This document shows positions 28,931-38,277 of a stretch of 64,000 nt of DNA, piece by piece. Numbering within the stretch: the first letter of the stretch is position 1; each line of letters begins with the position of its first letter. The stretch is taken from positions 372,001 to 436,000 of the forward strand of contig NZ_JAATJT010000002.1 of the NCBI RefSeq assembly GCF_011777505.1. Direction: 5' to 3'. Both the position numbers and the translations under genes were made by a program. The DNA comes from Gaetbulibacter sp. S0825. Its GTDB lineage: Bacteria > Bacteroidota > Bacteroidia > Flavobacteriales > Flavobacteriaceae. The notes below the pieces were generated by a model. That model made no database searches and was not told the origin of the DNA. It saw only the letters and a list, made by a program, of their open reading frames with translations.

Positions 28931-29715
28931 ATGAATTTTATAAAAACAGATGATTATAGTACTATAAAGGCATTTAGAAAGGGGTTGTACAAAACGCTTG
29001 TAGCGCCCTTAGACTCCATGTGGCAAGACCTATACATTGCGTCATCACAAACATATTTGATTGAAAAAGACAACAAGCATATTGGCTATTGCTGTATTGA
29101 TAACGATGCAGCATTATTGCAAGTATTTGTAATAAATGAATACAGGTATTTAATGCAAACAGTTATTAGAAACTTGATTGATTTAAAATTGATTACTTCG
29201 GCAAGCTTAAGTTCTATAGAACCATTATCATTTAACGCTTGTTTATTTCATTCAGTATCAATGAAAACAAATACGTTTTGTTACGAATATTCTAATCGTT
29301 CTTTGGAAGATGAAAATTCATTAAAGGTAGAATTGGTTACTCCAGAATTATCAAACACAATTAGAAGTTATTACAAAGAGCATGTAGGGTTTGACGATAC
29401 TTTTGGTTATGTCGATAATTTGGTATCTAGAAAAGAACTCTTTATAGCTCTCGAAAACGACACCATTATTGCAACTGGCGAATGCAGATTAAGCGATACG
29501 CAATTAAGCTTTGCCGATGTTGGTGTTTCAGTAAATACTGAACACAGAAAAAAGGCTTGGCAACAAAAATGTTACAACAAATGGCTCATAAAGCAATTGA
29601 GCAAAATAGAAACCCTATATGCTCTACAACCATTGACAATATTGACTCTCAAAAAGCTATTGAAAGAGCAGGGTTTTATTGCTCTAATATTATTTTTGAT
29701 ATTAATTTACTTTAG
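28931..29715 (+). pseudogene. GNAT-family N-acetyltransferase, frameshifted near its end
   Basis: Two GNAT-like halves; the second carries the acetyl-CoA-binding beta4-alpha3 region. As given, the reading frame after ADVGVSVNTEHRKK turns into non-GNAT sequence ending at 29722 and overlapping rsgA. Shifting by one base at the A6 run 29548-29553 gives GLATKMLQQMAHKAIEQNR and later DNIDSQKAIERAGFYCSN, a canonical GNAT C-terminus, with a stop at 29713-29715, three bases before rsgA. One A is missing relative to the intact frame (261 residues when restored). It may be a true mutation, a phase-variable tract, or a sequencing error. ATG 28931 is preferred to an in-frame TTG at 28913. Confidence 0.8.
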
Positions 29716-29718
29716 AAA

Positions 29719-30783
29719 ATGACGCTTAAAGATTTAGGATATAATGATTCACTAGAATCTTTTAGAATAGAAAACGGACTCGATGCTTTTGAAGTTGGTC
29801 GTGTTATCCTGGAACACAAAGAACGCTATGTAGTAAAAACACCAAAAGCTGAATTTGATGCCGAACTTATTGGGAATTTAAGGTTTACAGCCGAAAGCAG
29901 ATACGATTTTCCAGCAGTAGGCGATTGGGTAGCTTTTACAGAATATGACGAAGGTAAAGGACTTATTCATAAAGTATTTCCTCGCTATTCTATTCTTGAG
30001 AGACAAGCAGTTGGTAAGTCTGGGCAAGTACAAATAATCGCCACGAATATCGATTACGGATTAATTGTGCAAGCAGTTGACAGAGACTTTAATTTAAACC
30101 GTTTAGAACGCTACCTTATTATTTGCAACGCTTCCAAAGTAGTTCCTGTTATTGTATTGAGTAAAACCGATTTGATTTCTAATGATGACCTTGAAACTAT
30201 CCTAATTCAAATTAACAACAGAATTAAAGATGTAAAAACCATTACTGTGAGTAATTTACCCAATGGTTATGATGCTTTAGAGACATTTATAGATAAAGGA
30301 AATACCTATTGCTTATTAGGCTCTTCTGGAGTAGGGAAGTCCACATTGCTTAATGGTCTATCTGGAAATGAGCTTATGAAAACAGCCGAGATAAGCACTA
30401 GCGTTAATAAAGGGAAACACACTACCAGTCATAGAGAGTTAATCGTATTAAACAATGGAGGTGTTTTAATTGATAACCCTGGAATGCGAGAAGTTGGTAT
30501 TGCTGATACTACAAGCGGATTAGAAGTCACATTCGATACTATTTTAGAGTTTGCAGAGCAATGCAAATTTAAAGATTGTACTCACGAACATGAAAATGGA
30601 TGTGCAGTACAAGAAGCGATAGAAAATGGCGATATAAATACGGAAGCCTTTGCTAATTTTCGAAAAATGGAGAGAGAAAAAGAACATTTCGAATCGGATG
30701 CTTTAGAGCGTAAAAAGAAAGATAAAGATTTAGGAAAATTGATTAAAAACGTTCAGAAACAAAGAAGGAATACGAAGTATTGA
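29719..30783 (+). CDS. rsgA: Ribosome biogenesis GTPase RsgA
   Basis: 354 residues. The N-terminal OB-like domain is followed by a circularly permuted GTPase: LSKTDL (G4-like) before the P-loop GSSGVGKS at 201-208, then DNPGMRE (G3). The C-terminal zinc site is C-x4-C-x-H-x5-C in CKFKDCTHEHENGC. RsgA helps mature the 30S ribosomal subunit. Start is 3 bp after the restored GNAT stop, which indicates co-transcription. Confidence 0.96.
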   Translation: MTLKDLGYNDSLESFRIENGLDAFEVGRVILEHKERYVVKTPKAEFDAELIGNLRFTAESRYDFPAVGDWVAFTEYDEGKGLIHKVFPRYSILERQAVGKSGQVQIIATNIDYGLIVQAVDRDFNLNRLERYLIICNASKVVPVIVLSKTDLISNDDLETILIQINNRIKDVKTITVSNLPNGYDALETFIDKGNTYCLLGSSGVGKSTLLNGLSGNELMKTAEISTSVNKGKHTTSHRELIVLNNGGVLIDNPGMREVGIADTTSGLEVTFDTILEFAEQCKFKDCTHEHENGCAVQEAIENGDINTEAFANFRKMEREKEHFESDALERKKKDKDLGKLIKNVQKQRRNTKY

Positions 30784-30803
30784 ATCAAAAAAATTAAGAA
30801 AGA

Positions 30804-31481
30804 ATGAGAATTACTCTACTATTGGTATTATTTTTTGCAGTGTCTTGTGCTGATCAAAAGAAAACTATTGAAAAAGCACCTAGCCAAACCAACGAACAGC
30901 TAATATCCATGCTAGATTCTATTTGGACTACAGAGCAACAACCAATTACCTTGAGAGACTCAATGATTGAATTGTATGGTGCAGATTCTAAAGAAGCCGA
31001 AAAATATCAGCTTATTTATGAAAAAAACCATGCAATAAATGAAGAAAAAATTACTAACCTCTTAGATAGTAAAGGTTGGCCAGAAAAAAGTGTGATAGGA
31101 GAACAAGGTAATTGGACTATTTGCAATGTGATACAACATGCCGAAAATGATGTGCGTATAAAATATTTACCAATGATGAAAGAAGCTGTTTTAGCCAAAC
31201 AATTGCAACCAAGGTTTTTAGTTAGAGCACAAGATAGAATCGCTACCGAACAAGGACAACTTCAAATTTATGGAGGACAAATGAAGTATTACCCTGAAAC
31301 TAAAAGCTTTAATGTGTGGCCTGTTTTTGAGCCAGAAAATATTGATAAACGTCGCGCAGAAATTGGGCTTGAACCAATTGCAGAATTCCTTAAAGCTAGA
31401 TTTGATTTCGATTGGAATCTTGAAGAGCAAATCCAGCGAAGTAAGGAGTTTGAAGCACAACAAAAGAAATCCTCAAATTAA
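30804..31481 (+). CDS. Lipoprotein with DUF6624-like domain
   Basis: 225 residues. The signal sequence ends LFFAVSC, so it is a lipoprotein. The body has VIQHAENDVRIKYLPMMKEA, LVRAQDRIATEQGQLQIYGGQ and a C-terminal KRRAEIGLEPIAEF, a pattern recalling the DUF6624 family found in many Bacteroidota. Function unknown. It lies 20 bp after rsgA and converges on the helicase gene with a 17-bp gap. Confidence 0.7.
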   Translation: MRITLLLVLFFAVSCADQKKTIEKAPSQTNEQLISMLDSIWTTEQQPITLRDSMIELYGADSKEAEKYQLIYEKNHAINEEKITNLLDSKGWPEKSVIGEQGNWTICNVIQHAENDVRIKYLPMMKEAVLAKQLQPRFLVRAQDRIATEQGQLQIYGGQMKYYPETKSFNVWPVFEPENIDKRRAEIGLEPIAEFLKARFDFDWNLEEQIQRSKEFEAQQKKSSN

Positions 31482-31498
31482 ATCAACAAGCTTAACAG

Positions 31499-32854
31499 TT
31501 ACTTCCTTTTATTCCGCTTATTATAATTCTTGTCACCTCGAGTTTTAGGCTTCTTATATTTTTTAGCAATTTTAAATTTATAAGAACCACCAAGATTTTC
31601 TTTAGAGTTTTTTGCAGATTTCTCATGGAATGCTGGACCAGGAGCATCATCGTCCTTATTACGGTTTAAAGGGTTGTAACGTTCTTTTAGTTGCGGACGC
31701 TCTTCTTCGATAAGTTCTTTAGAAATCTCGACAGCTTCAGGTAATTCTAAAACAGGAATCGTCATTTGCATCAGTTCTTCGATGTTTTCTATAGCCTCTT
31801 GCTCTTTTTCGGTGCTAAACACAAGAGAGTGTCCTTCTTTTTCTGCACGACCAGTTCTACCAATACGATGCATATAGTTTTCAGGGTACTCAGGTGTGTC
31901 AAAATTTATAACATGAGAAATACTATCGATATCTAGACCACGAGCCATAACATCAGTTGCAATTAATATGCGGTTCTCTCCATTTTCAAATTGGCTAATA
32001 CTTCTAAGTCTGTAGTTTTGCGTTTTGTTAGAGTGAATCACACAAGACTCGCCATAATACGATTCTTCAAGCTGATCAAATAAACGATCTGCCATACGTT
32101 TATACGCAACGAATATCAATACTTTGTTATACGTGTCTCTATCTTCAAGTAAATGATTTACCAAATTAACTTTGGTATAAAAATTCGGTACATTATAACG
32201 TTCTTGCTTAATGTTTTCGAGCGGTGTTCCAGACACAGCGATAGAAATACGATGCGGATTAATAAAAAAATCGGTAATTAGTTCGTCTACATCCTTAGTC
32301 ATTGTTGCAGAAAACATAATGTTTTGTCTGCGCTCTGGAAGAATATCAAAAATATTTAATAATTGGTGTCTAAAACCAAGGTCTAGCATCACATCTACTT
32401 CATCAATCACTAATTTTTGTATTGATTTTAATTGCAATGTTCTGCTAACTGCCAAATCATATAGGCGTCCAGGAGTAGCTATTAATATATCCAAACCTTC
32501 TGCTACTGCTTGCTTTTGCGTGTTGATGTTAGTGCCTCCATATACGCCCAATATGCGCACATTAACGTATTTGGCAATTTTCTCAAACTCTTCAACAACT
32601 TGTACTACCAATTCACGAGTTGGCACCAAAACCAGCACTCTTGGGTTATCTTGTTTTGCAAAAGGTAAGTTCTTTAAAATTGGCAAACCATAAGCAAACG
32701 TTTTTCCAGTACCAGTTTGTGCAATACCAACCACATCTTTACCTGAGCCAATTACATTAAACGATTGTTCTTGAATAGGTGTAGGTTTTTCAAAGCCAAG
32801 GTCAGAAATGGCATTGCGTAAAGGAGTAGTAAGATTTAGCTCTTCGAAAGTCAC
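31499..32854 (-). CDS. DEAD-box RNA helicase
   Basis: 451 residues. Q motif (GFEKPTPIQEQ), motif I AQTGTGKT, Ib TPGR, motif II DEVD (in place of DEAD), motif III SAT, and motif VI HRIGRTGR are all present. The C-terminal tail is basic (KKYKKPKTRGDKNYNKRNK), as in ribosome-assembly or RNA-turnover helicases of the RhlE/CsdA type. The specific role is not fixed. Divergent from pabB with a 100-bp intergenic region. Confidence 0.94.
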   Translation of the reverse strand: MTFEELNLTTPLRNAISDLGFEKPTPIQEQSFNVIGSGKDVVGIAQTGTGKTFAYGLPILKNLPFAKQDNPRVLVLVPTRELVVQVVEEFEKIAKYVNVRILGVYGGTNINTQKQAVAEGLDILIATPGRLYDLAVSRTLQLKSIQKLVIDEVDVMLDLGFRHQLLNIFDILPERRQNIMFSATMTKDVDELITDFFINPHRISIAVSGTPLENIKQERYNVPNFYTKVNLVNHLLEDRDTYNKVLIFVAYKRMADRLFDQLEESYYGESCVIHSNKTQNYRLRSISQFENGENRILIATDVMARGLDIDSISHVINFDTPEYPENYMHRIGRTGRAEKEGHSLVFSTEKEQEAIENIEELMQMTIPVLELPEAVEISKELIEEERPQLKERYNPLNRNKDDDAPGPAFHEKSAKNSKENLGGSYKFKIAKKYKKPKTRGDKNYNKRNKRK

Positions 32855-32954
32855 GTTAAAAAATTTAGCGACAAAGGTAAGGGTTTCTCATAACATCGTC
32901 CTTTTAAATTACATTTATCTGTTTACCTTTGCGACTTCATAAATCACTCATTCA

Positions 32955-34244
32955 TTGCGTAAACATAAGTCGGTTTTAATTAAGGATATTTCCAGTTTCA
33001 AGGAAAAACTTTTGCTTTGGAGCCAGCAGTTTGATGATGCGGTTTGGTTAGATTCCAACAATTACCAAAACTTGAATACCGAATATGATGCTGTATTAGC
33101 AATAGATGCAATGACGAGTATCCAGTCAGACTATCACAATGCTTTCGATAAATTACATGAGTATCAAACAAAGACTAACGATTGGATTTTTGGTTATTTA
33201 TCTTACGATTTAAAAAATGATATCGAGCAGTTAGCATCCAATAACTTTGATGGCCTTGAGTTTCCAGAGTTATACTTCTTCCAGCCAAAAAAAATATTCT
33301 TAATTAAAGGAAACAGGCTCAGTGTATTGTATTTAAACATGATTTCTGATGAGTTTAATGAGGATTTAAGTGCGATAAATGCTCAGGAATTTGATGATGA
33401 AGTTCATGAAAATCATGTAAAAATTCATCTTCGAATTCATAAGGATGAGTATTTCAATAAAGTAAACGAACTTTTAAGTCATATACATCGTGGCGATATT
33501 TATGAAGCCAATTTTTGTCAAGAGTTCTATGCCGAAGACACACAGATAAACCCAGTTGAGACCTATAAAAAACTCAACAGTATTTCTAGACCACCTTTTG
33601 CAACTTTTTTGAAGGTGTACGATAAGTTTTTATTATCGGCATCACCAGAGCGTTATATTAAGAAAAAGCATGACTATGTAGTGTCTCAGCCAATTAAGGG
33701 AACGTCTAAGCGATCTGATAATGCTAAAGAAGATGCATTGCTGATTAAACAATTATCGAATGATGAAAAGGAGCGTAGCGAAAACATCATGATTGTAGAT
33801 TTGGTGAGAAATGATCTCTCTAAAACAGCCATAAAAGGTAGCGTGCAAGTTGAAGAGTTGTGTAAGGTGTACACCTTCGACCAAGTACATCAAATGATAT
33901 CTAGCGTATCTTCAAGACTAAGAGAAGGAATTTCTCCTGTAGACGTTTTAAGAACAACATTCCCGATGGGAAGTATGACAGGCGCTCCCAAAATTTCAGC
34001 AATGAAAATTATAGAAGAGCTTGAAGAAACTAAAAGAGGCTTATACTCAGGAGCTGTGGGTTACTTTACTCCAGATGGTGATTTTGATTTTAACGTGATT
34101 ATTAGAAGCATTTTGTACAATGCCACAAAGCAATACGTATCCTATTCGGTTGGAGGAGCGATTACGGCAAAAAGTGACCCATTAAAAGAATATGAGGAAT
34201 GCTTAGTGAAAGCAAAAGCGATGCGAGAGGTTTTAGAGCATTAA
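32955..34244 (+). CDS. pabB: Aminodeoxychorismate synthase component I
   Basis: 429 residues of the chorismate-binding family. PIKGTSKR carries the Lys that marks PabB (TrpE has PIAGT), followed by ENIMIVDLVRNDL and FPMGSMTGAPK. It makes 4-amino-4-deoxychorismate for folate. Translation seems to start at TTG 32955: an in-frame stop lies 15 bp upstream and the first internal ATG comes only after about 50 codons. Its last 4 bp overlap the convergent sigma-like gene. Confidence 0.92.
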   Translation: MRKHKSVLIKDISSFKEKLLLWSQQFDDAVWLDSNNYQNLNTEYDAVLAIDAMTSIQSDYHNAFDKLHEYQTKTNDWIFGYLSYDLKNDIEQLASNNFDGLEFPELYFFQPKKIFLIKGNRLSVLYLNMISDEFNEDLSAINAQEFDDEVHENHVKIHLRIHKDEYFNKVNELLSHIHRGDIYEANFCQEFYAEDTQINPVETYKKLNSISRPPFATFLKVYDKFLLSASPERYIKKKHDYVVSQPIKGTSKRSDNAKEDALLIKQLSNDEKERSENIMIVDLVRNDLSKTAIKGSVQVEELCKVYTFDQVHQMISSVSSRLREGISPVDVLRTTFPMGSMTGAPKISAMKIIEELEETKRGLYSGAVGYFTPDGDFDFNVIIRSILYNATKQYVSYSVGGAITAKSDPLKEYEECLVKAKAMREVLEH

Positions 34245-34933
34245 GGTAGATTCTTTCTAAAACTTTTTTGAACGCTTTCAAAAATTCTTTCAATGCGTTT
34301 AATTTCTATGTCTTTTATTTTTGAGATGTCTTCAAAACTAAGTTTTCCAAAAACAAATAAATCAACAACATCAGTTATATTCATTGGCAACCACGTGTAG
34401 AACTTACCTAATAGTTTTTTGGTATGTTGTGTAGATATATCTTCCATTTCAAGAGCACTTATGACTGAGGAGTTATTATCATCATATAAAAACAAGTGCT
34501 TATGCTTATTGTCTTGCTGATAAGAAATGTCTTCTAAATCTTCGTTCATCACGTAATCCATATCTGCATCAAGTGTAAAATTCTCTTCTAAGCTATCTAA
34601 TTCTTCTTCTAAAATGGTGCTCGTACTTTGAGTATTTTTATGAAATGCTTCTTTTTTTAATAGTTCATTTAAATCGTTATCCACAATCTTAAAAAGATCA
34701 AGTTTAATAGCCATTTCTTCCAAGTCGATGTTGATGCCTTTACTGTAGTGTTTTGCAATACCTTCATCAATAATATCATTAGAGGTATACATGTTTCTTG
34801 GTAAAACCCCTGTGGATTCGGCAATATATAAACGATGCTTTATGTAGGCATGTAGATGCTGAACTGCTGATAGCACTTTTTTATCGAATTCTGTTTGGGT
34901 GCTTTTATCCATTATTTTTTTTATCGTGCTCAT
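34241..34933 (-). CDS. Sigma-70-like protein of unknown function
   Basis: 230 residues. The C-terminal 50 residues (LPMNITDVVDLFVFGKLSFE then DISKIKDIEIKRIERIFESV) have the spacing of sigma-70 region 4 (LP..hR.hh.L...g.LS..EIA.I...), ending in FRKNL. The N-terminal part (VLSAVQHLHAYIKHRLYIAE) could match region 2 but is weak, and the middle is very acidic (EEELDSLEENFTLDADMDYV). It is plausible as a divergent sigma factor or a DNA-binding relative. Divergent from tilS with 106 bp between them. Confidence 0.6.
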   Translation of the reverse strand: MSTIKKIMDKSTQTEFDKKVLSAVQHLHAYIKHRLYIAESTGVLPRNMYTSNDIIDEGIAKHYSKGINIDLEEMAIKLDLFKIVDNDLNELLKKEAFHKNTQSTSTILEEELDSLEENFTLDADMDYVMNEDLEDISYQQDNKHKHLFLYDDNNSSVISALEMEDISTQHTKKLLGKFYTWLPMNITDVVDLFVFGKLSFEDISKIKDIEIKRIERIFESVQKSFRKNLP

Positions 34934-35026
34934 TATCTGAAATTTTAAATTAATATTTAAAACTAAAAAACAATCATGTTTAATAATATGATAATTATCA
35001 CATTCAATTTAATATCATCAATGTTG

Positions 35027-35034
35027 TATATTTG
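35027..35034 (+). promoter_or_regulatory. tilS -7 box, possible leaderless transcript
   Basis: TATATTTG matches TAnnTTTG exactly but ends only 5 bp before the tilS ATG at 35040. Transcription from it would begin at or next to the start codon. Confidence 0.5.
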
Positions 35035-35039
35035 AAACC

Positions 35040-36350
35040 ATGCTAAAAAAATTCCAAAACCATATAAACGAACAGCTTCCTTTCCTTAAAGAAAACAAAC
35101 TTCTTATTGCAATTTCTGGAGGAGTGGATAGCGTAGTTTTAGCATATGTATGCAAGAAAATGGGTTTGAATATTTCTTTAGCTCATTGTAATTTTAACCT
35201 TAGAGGTATTGAAAGTGATGCAGATGAAGATTTTGTGTTGCAGTTAGCTGAAGATTGGGAATTAGAAGTATTTATTGAAAATTTTGACACAAAAAAATTT
35301 GCTGCTGATGAGAAAATAAGTATGCAAATGGCTGCCAGAACATTGCGTTATTACTGGTTTGAAGAACTAAAAGCACAATTAAAATTCAACTATATTTTAA
35401 CAGCGCATCATGCTGATGATAATTTTGAAACCTTCTTGATTAATTTATCCAGAGGTACTGGTTTAGATGGTTTGTTAGGAATTCCAAAGGTTAATGGTGC
35501 TATTGTGAGACCTTTGTTGCCATTTACTAGAGACGATGTAGAAAAGTTTGCTAAAGCGTATAAACTGCAATGGAGAGAGGACAGTAGCAATTCATCAACC
35601 AAATATTTGCGAAATAAATTGCGTCATGATGTGATTCCTATTTTAAAAGGAATCAATCCGCAGCTATTACAAAACTTCGAGAAAACTCAACAATACTTAA
35701 ATGATGCAAAATCAATCGTTAATGACAAAGTGGATGAGGTTGCACAAAATATTGTAAGTAAGACCAAGAACAATGGTGTGGCTTTTAATATCAATGAAAT
35801 ACAACAATTAAATAATCCAAAAGCCTATTTGTATGAATTATTAAATGGTTATGGTTTTACACAATGGCAAGACATATTGGAATTGTTAATTGCGCAATCT
35901 GGGAAACAAGTGTTTTCAAACACACATCGTTTATTGAAAGATAGGGAGTATTTAATATTATCTGAAATAACAAATTTGCCTAACGAATCAATTAAAATCA
36001 CCTATTCTCAAAACGTTGTTTTAACACCTTTCGGGAAGTTGTCAATTTCTAAAGTTGCTAGTAAAGATGAAGCTTCAAAAAGCACAGTGTATTTCGACTT
36101 GTCAAGTTTAAGTTTCCCATTAACTCTCAGGAAATGGGAGCAAGGTGATGCTTTTTATCCTTCAGGAATGACAGGAAAAAAGAAGGTGAGTAAATACTTT
36201 AAAGACGAGAAATTTTCTTTATTAGATAAGGAAAACACGTGGTTGCTATGCTCAGGTAATGATATTATTTGGATTGTTGGTCATAGAGCAGACAACAGAT
36301 TTAAAGTCACAGACAATACTACGCAAATATTAAAGATAACCATACAATAA
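35040..36350 (+). CDS. tilS: tRNA(Ile)-lysidine synthase
   Basis: 436 residues. The PP-loop SGGVDS at 26-31, the N-type ATPase fold, and the HHADDNFETFLINLSRGTGL and LRNKLRHDVIP motifs identify TilS, which puts lysidine at the wobble position of the AUA-reading isoleucine tRNA. The C-terminal domain with LRKWEQGDAFYPSGMTGKKK is complete. The YheT-type hydrolase gene starts one base after the stop. Confidence 0.96.
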   Translation: MLKKFQNHINEQLPFLKENKLLIAISGGVDSVVLAYVCKKMGLNISLAHCNFNLRGIESDADEDFVLQLAEDWELEVFIENFDTKKFAADEKISMQMAARTLRYYWFEELKAQLKFNYILTAHHADDNFETFLINLSRGTGLDGLLGIPKVNGAIVRPLLPFTRDDVEKFAKAYKLQWREDSSNSSTKYLRNKLRHDVIPILKGINPQLLQNFEKTQQYLNDAKSIVNDKVDEVAQNIVSKTKNNGVAFNINEIQQLNNPKAYLYELLNGYGFTQWQDILELLIAQSGKQVFSNTHRLLKDREYLILSEITNLPNESIKITYSQNVVLTPFGKLSISKVASKDEASKSTVYFDLSSLSFPLTLRKWEQGDAFYPSGMTGKKKVSKYFKDEKFSLLDKENTWLLCSGNDIIWIVGHRADNRFKVTDNTTQILKITIQ

Positions 36351-36351
36351 A

Positions 36352-37317
36352 ATGCCAATAGTAGAATCGGCGTATAAGCCACCTTTTTTATTTAGAAATG
36401 GTTTTGTTTCTACTGTGTATTCAGGACTGGCTAGAAGAGTAAATGGTTTAATTCAAGAACGAGAGCGTATTACGCTTAGTGATAATGATTTTTTAGACTT
36501 AGATTGGAGTTATACTAAAGACACGACTAACAAAGTAATTGTGATGTTGCATGGCCTTGAAGGGAATGGACAGCGACCTTATATGACTGGAGTTGCAAAA
36601 CTATTTAATACTCATGGTGTAGATGCCGTTTGTGTAAATTTTCGTGGTTGTAGTGGCGAGCCTAATTTAAAATATCGAAGCTATCACTCAGGAGCTACCG
36701 AAGATTTGGTTGATATTATTAATCATTTAATTGATTCAAAGCATTATTCCGAGATATACTTCCATGGTATTAGCTTAGGAGCAAATATGGTGTTGAAGTA
36801 TATTGGTGAACGAAGAGATGTGCCAACTCAAATTAAAGGTGTTGTTGCAGTTTCTGTACCTTGCGATTTGCATGGTTCTTGTAAAGAACTGCATACATTT
36901 AAAAATAGATTATATCATAATAATTTTAAAAAGTATTTAGTTAATCGATTAAAGATAAAACAAACTCAACATACAGATAGACTGAGTGTTAAGGAAATAA
37001 ACTCAATTAATACTTTAATAGATTTTGATAATATTTATACATCAAGAGCACATGGTTTTAAGGATGCGTTAGATTATTATACGCAGTGCAGTAGTTTACA
37101 ATTTTTACCAAATATTAAAATACCTACATTAATTATAAATGCATTGAATGATTCTTTTTTATCTCCTGAATGCTATCCAGTAAAAGAAGCAAAAGCAAAT
37201 AGTTATTTACATTTAGAAATGCCAAATCATGGAGGTCATGTTGGTTTTATTCAGTTAAAGAGCTATTACTACAATGAAAAAAGAGCACTTGAGTTTTTTG
37301 GAATAAATCAAGACTAA
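36352..37317 (+). CDS. YheT-type alpha/beta hydrolase
   Basis: 321 residues. LHGLEGNGQRPYM at the oxyanion region, FRGCSGEPN, nucleophile Ser in FHGISLGANMVLKY, a late Asp (NALNDSFLS) and the catalytic His in PNHGGHVGF match the YheT/UPF0017 hydrolase family. Cellular substrate unknown. Directly after tilS in an apparent operon, with a terminator at 37345. Confidence 0.9.
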   Translation: MPIVESAYKPPFLFRNGFVSTVYSGLARRVNGLIQERERITLSDNDFLDLDWSYTKDTTNKVIVMLHGLEGNGQRPYMTGVAKLFNTHGVDAVCVNFRGCSGEPNLKYRSYHSGATEDLVDIINHLIDSKHYSEIYFHGISLGANMVLKYIGERRDVPTQIKGVVAVSVPCDLHGSCKELHTFKNRLYHNNFKKYLVNRLKIKQTQHTDRLSVKEINSINTLIDFDNIYTSRAHGFKDALDYYTQCSSLQFLPNIKIPTLIINALNDSFLSPECYPVKEAKANSYLHLEMPNHGGHVGFIQLKSYYYNEKRALEFFGINQD

Positions 37318-37344
37318 TCAAGTTACAGAAGTATATAAAAAAGC

Positions 37345-37380
37345 GAATCCCATAGTGACCATACTATAGGATTCTTTTTT
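37345..37380 (+). terminator. Rho-independent terminator after the tilS operon
   Basis: An 11-bp stem with one mismatch (AATCCcATAGT at 37346-37356, ACTATaGGATT at 37363-37373), closed further by G37345-C37374, is followed by six T. Confidence 0.85.
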
Positions 37381-37524
37381 GTGTAATACCTAAACAACTA
37401 CAAGTAGCTATTTAAGTGGCTGCAAATATAGGCTAATAAACTAAGCAAGCACTATACTATTTTACATTAAATTGAATAATGTTGTATCTCAATATTTTAT
37501 ATATTTATACAAAATCAACCAATT

Positions 37525-38235
37525 ATGAAGAAAATATTTGTTTTGCTATTCTGTTTTGTAGCATCCTTAGGAATGAATGCACAAAATATTATTGGCGCTT
37601 GGGAAGGTTACCACACTTCTGAAACTGGAGGAAAATTGAAAAGTGTAGTTATAATTGCTGATGGCTATCAAGTAGTATCAACATATGATGCAAAAACAGG
37701 TAAATTTGTTCAAACTAACGGAGGAACTTGGAAATTAGAGGGAAATACGATGACAGAAAAAGTTGAGTTTGACACTGTAACTCCTGAGCGTGTTGGAACT
37801 GAAGTAAGTTTTGAAGTTAAAATTACCGATACAACAATGGAAATTGTTGGGAGTAGTATGAAATTAACTAGAATTGACGATGGGACACCAGGAAAACTGC
37901 AAGGAGCTTGGTTAATGTCTGGTCGTGTTAGAGATGGGAAAGAGCAATCACGTGATATTACTAGACCTAGAAAAACCATGAAAATGCTATCTGGAACGCG
38001 TTTTCAATGGATTGCCTATAATACCGAAACAAAACAATTTATGGGAACAGGAGGTGGAACTTACACTACCGTAGATGGTAAATACACCGAAAATATTGAG
38101 TTCTTTTCAAGAGATGATTCAAGAGTTGGTGCAAGCTTAGAATTTGATTTTAATTTTGCTGATGGAAACTGGCATCACAAAGGATTTTCAAGTAAAGGCG
38201 ACCCAATGCATGAGATTTGGACAGTGAGACAATAA
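37525..38235 (+). CDS. Secreted lipocalin-like protein with two repeated domains
   Basis: 236 residues with a signal peptide (FVLLFCFVASLGMNAQ). The mature part is an internal duplication: residues about 22-118 (IIGAWEGYHT ... GGTWKLEGNTMTEKVEF) and 124-236 (LQGAWLMSGRV ... GGGTYTTVDGKYTENIEF). Each half looks like a small beta barrel of the DUF4488/lipocalin-like type. Function unknown. The 207-bp region before it holds a weak -7 candidate TATATTTA at 37500-37507. Confidence 0.7.
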   Translation: MKKIFVLLFCFVASLGMNAQNIIGAWEGYHTSETGGKLKSVVIIADGYQVVSTYDAKTGKFVQTNGGTWKLEGNTMTEKVEFDTVTPERVGTEVSFEVKITDTTMEIVGSSMKLTRIDDGTPGKLQGAWLMSGRVRDGKEQSRDITRPRKTMKMLSGTRFQWIAYNTETKQFMGTGGGTYTTVDGKYTENIEFFSRDDSRVGASLEFDFNFADGNWHHKGFSSKGDPMHEIWTVRQ

Positions 38236-38277
38236 TTTTTTTATAATTTTTCTTACATTTAAGCAAACCAATCATGT

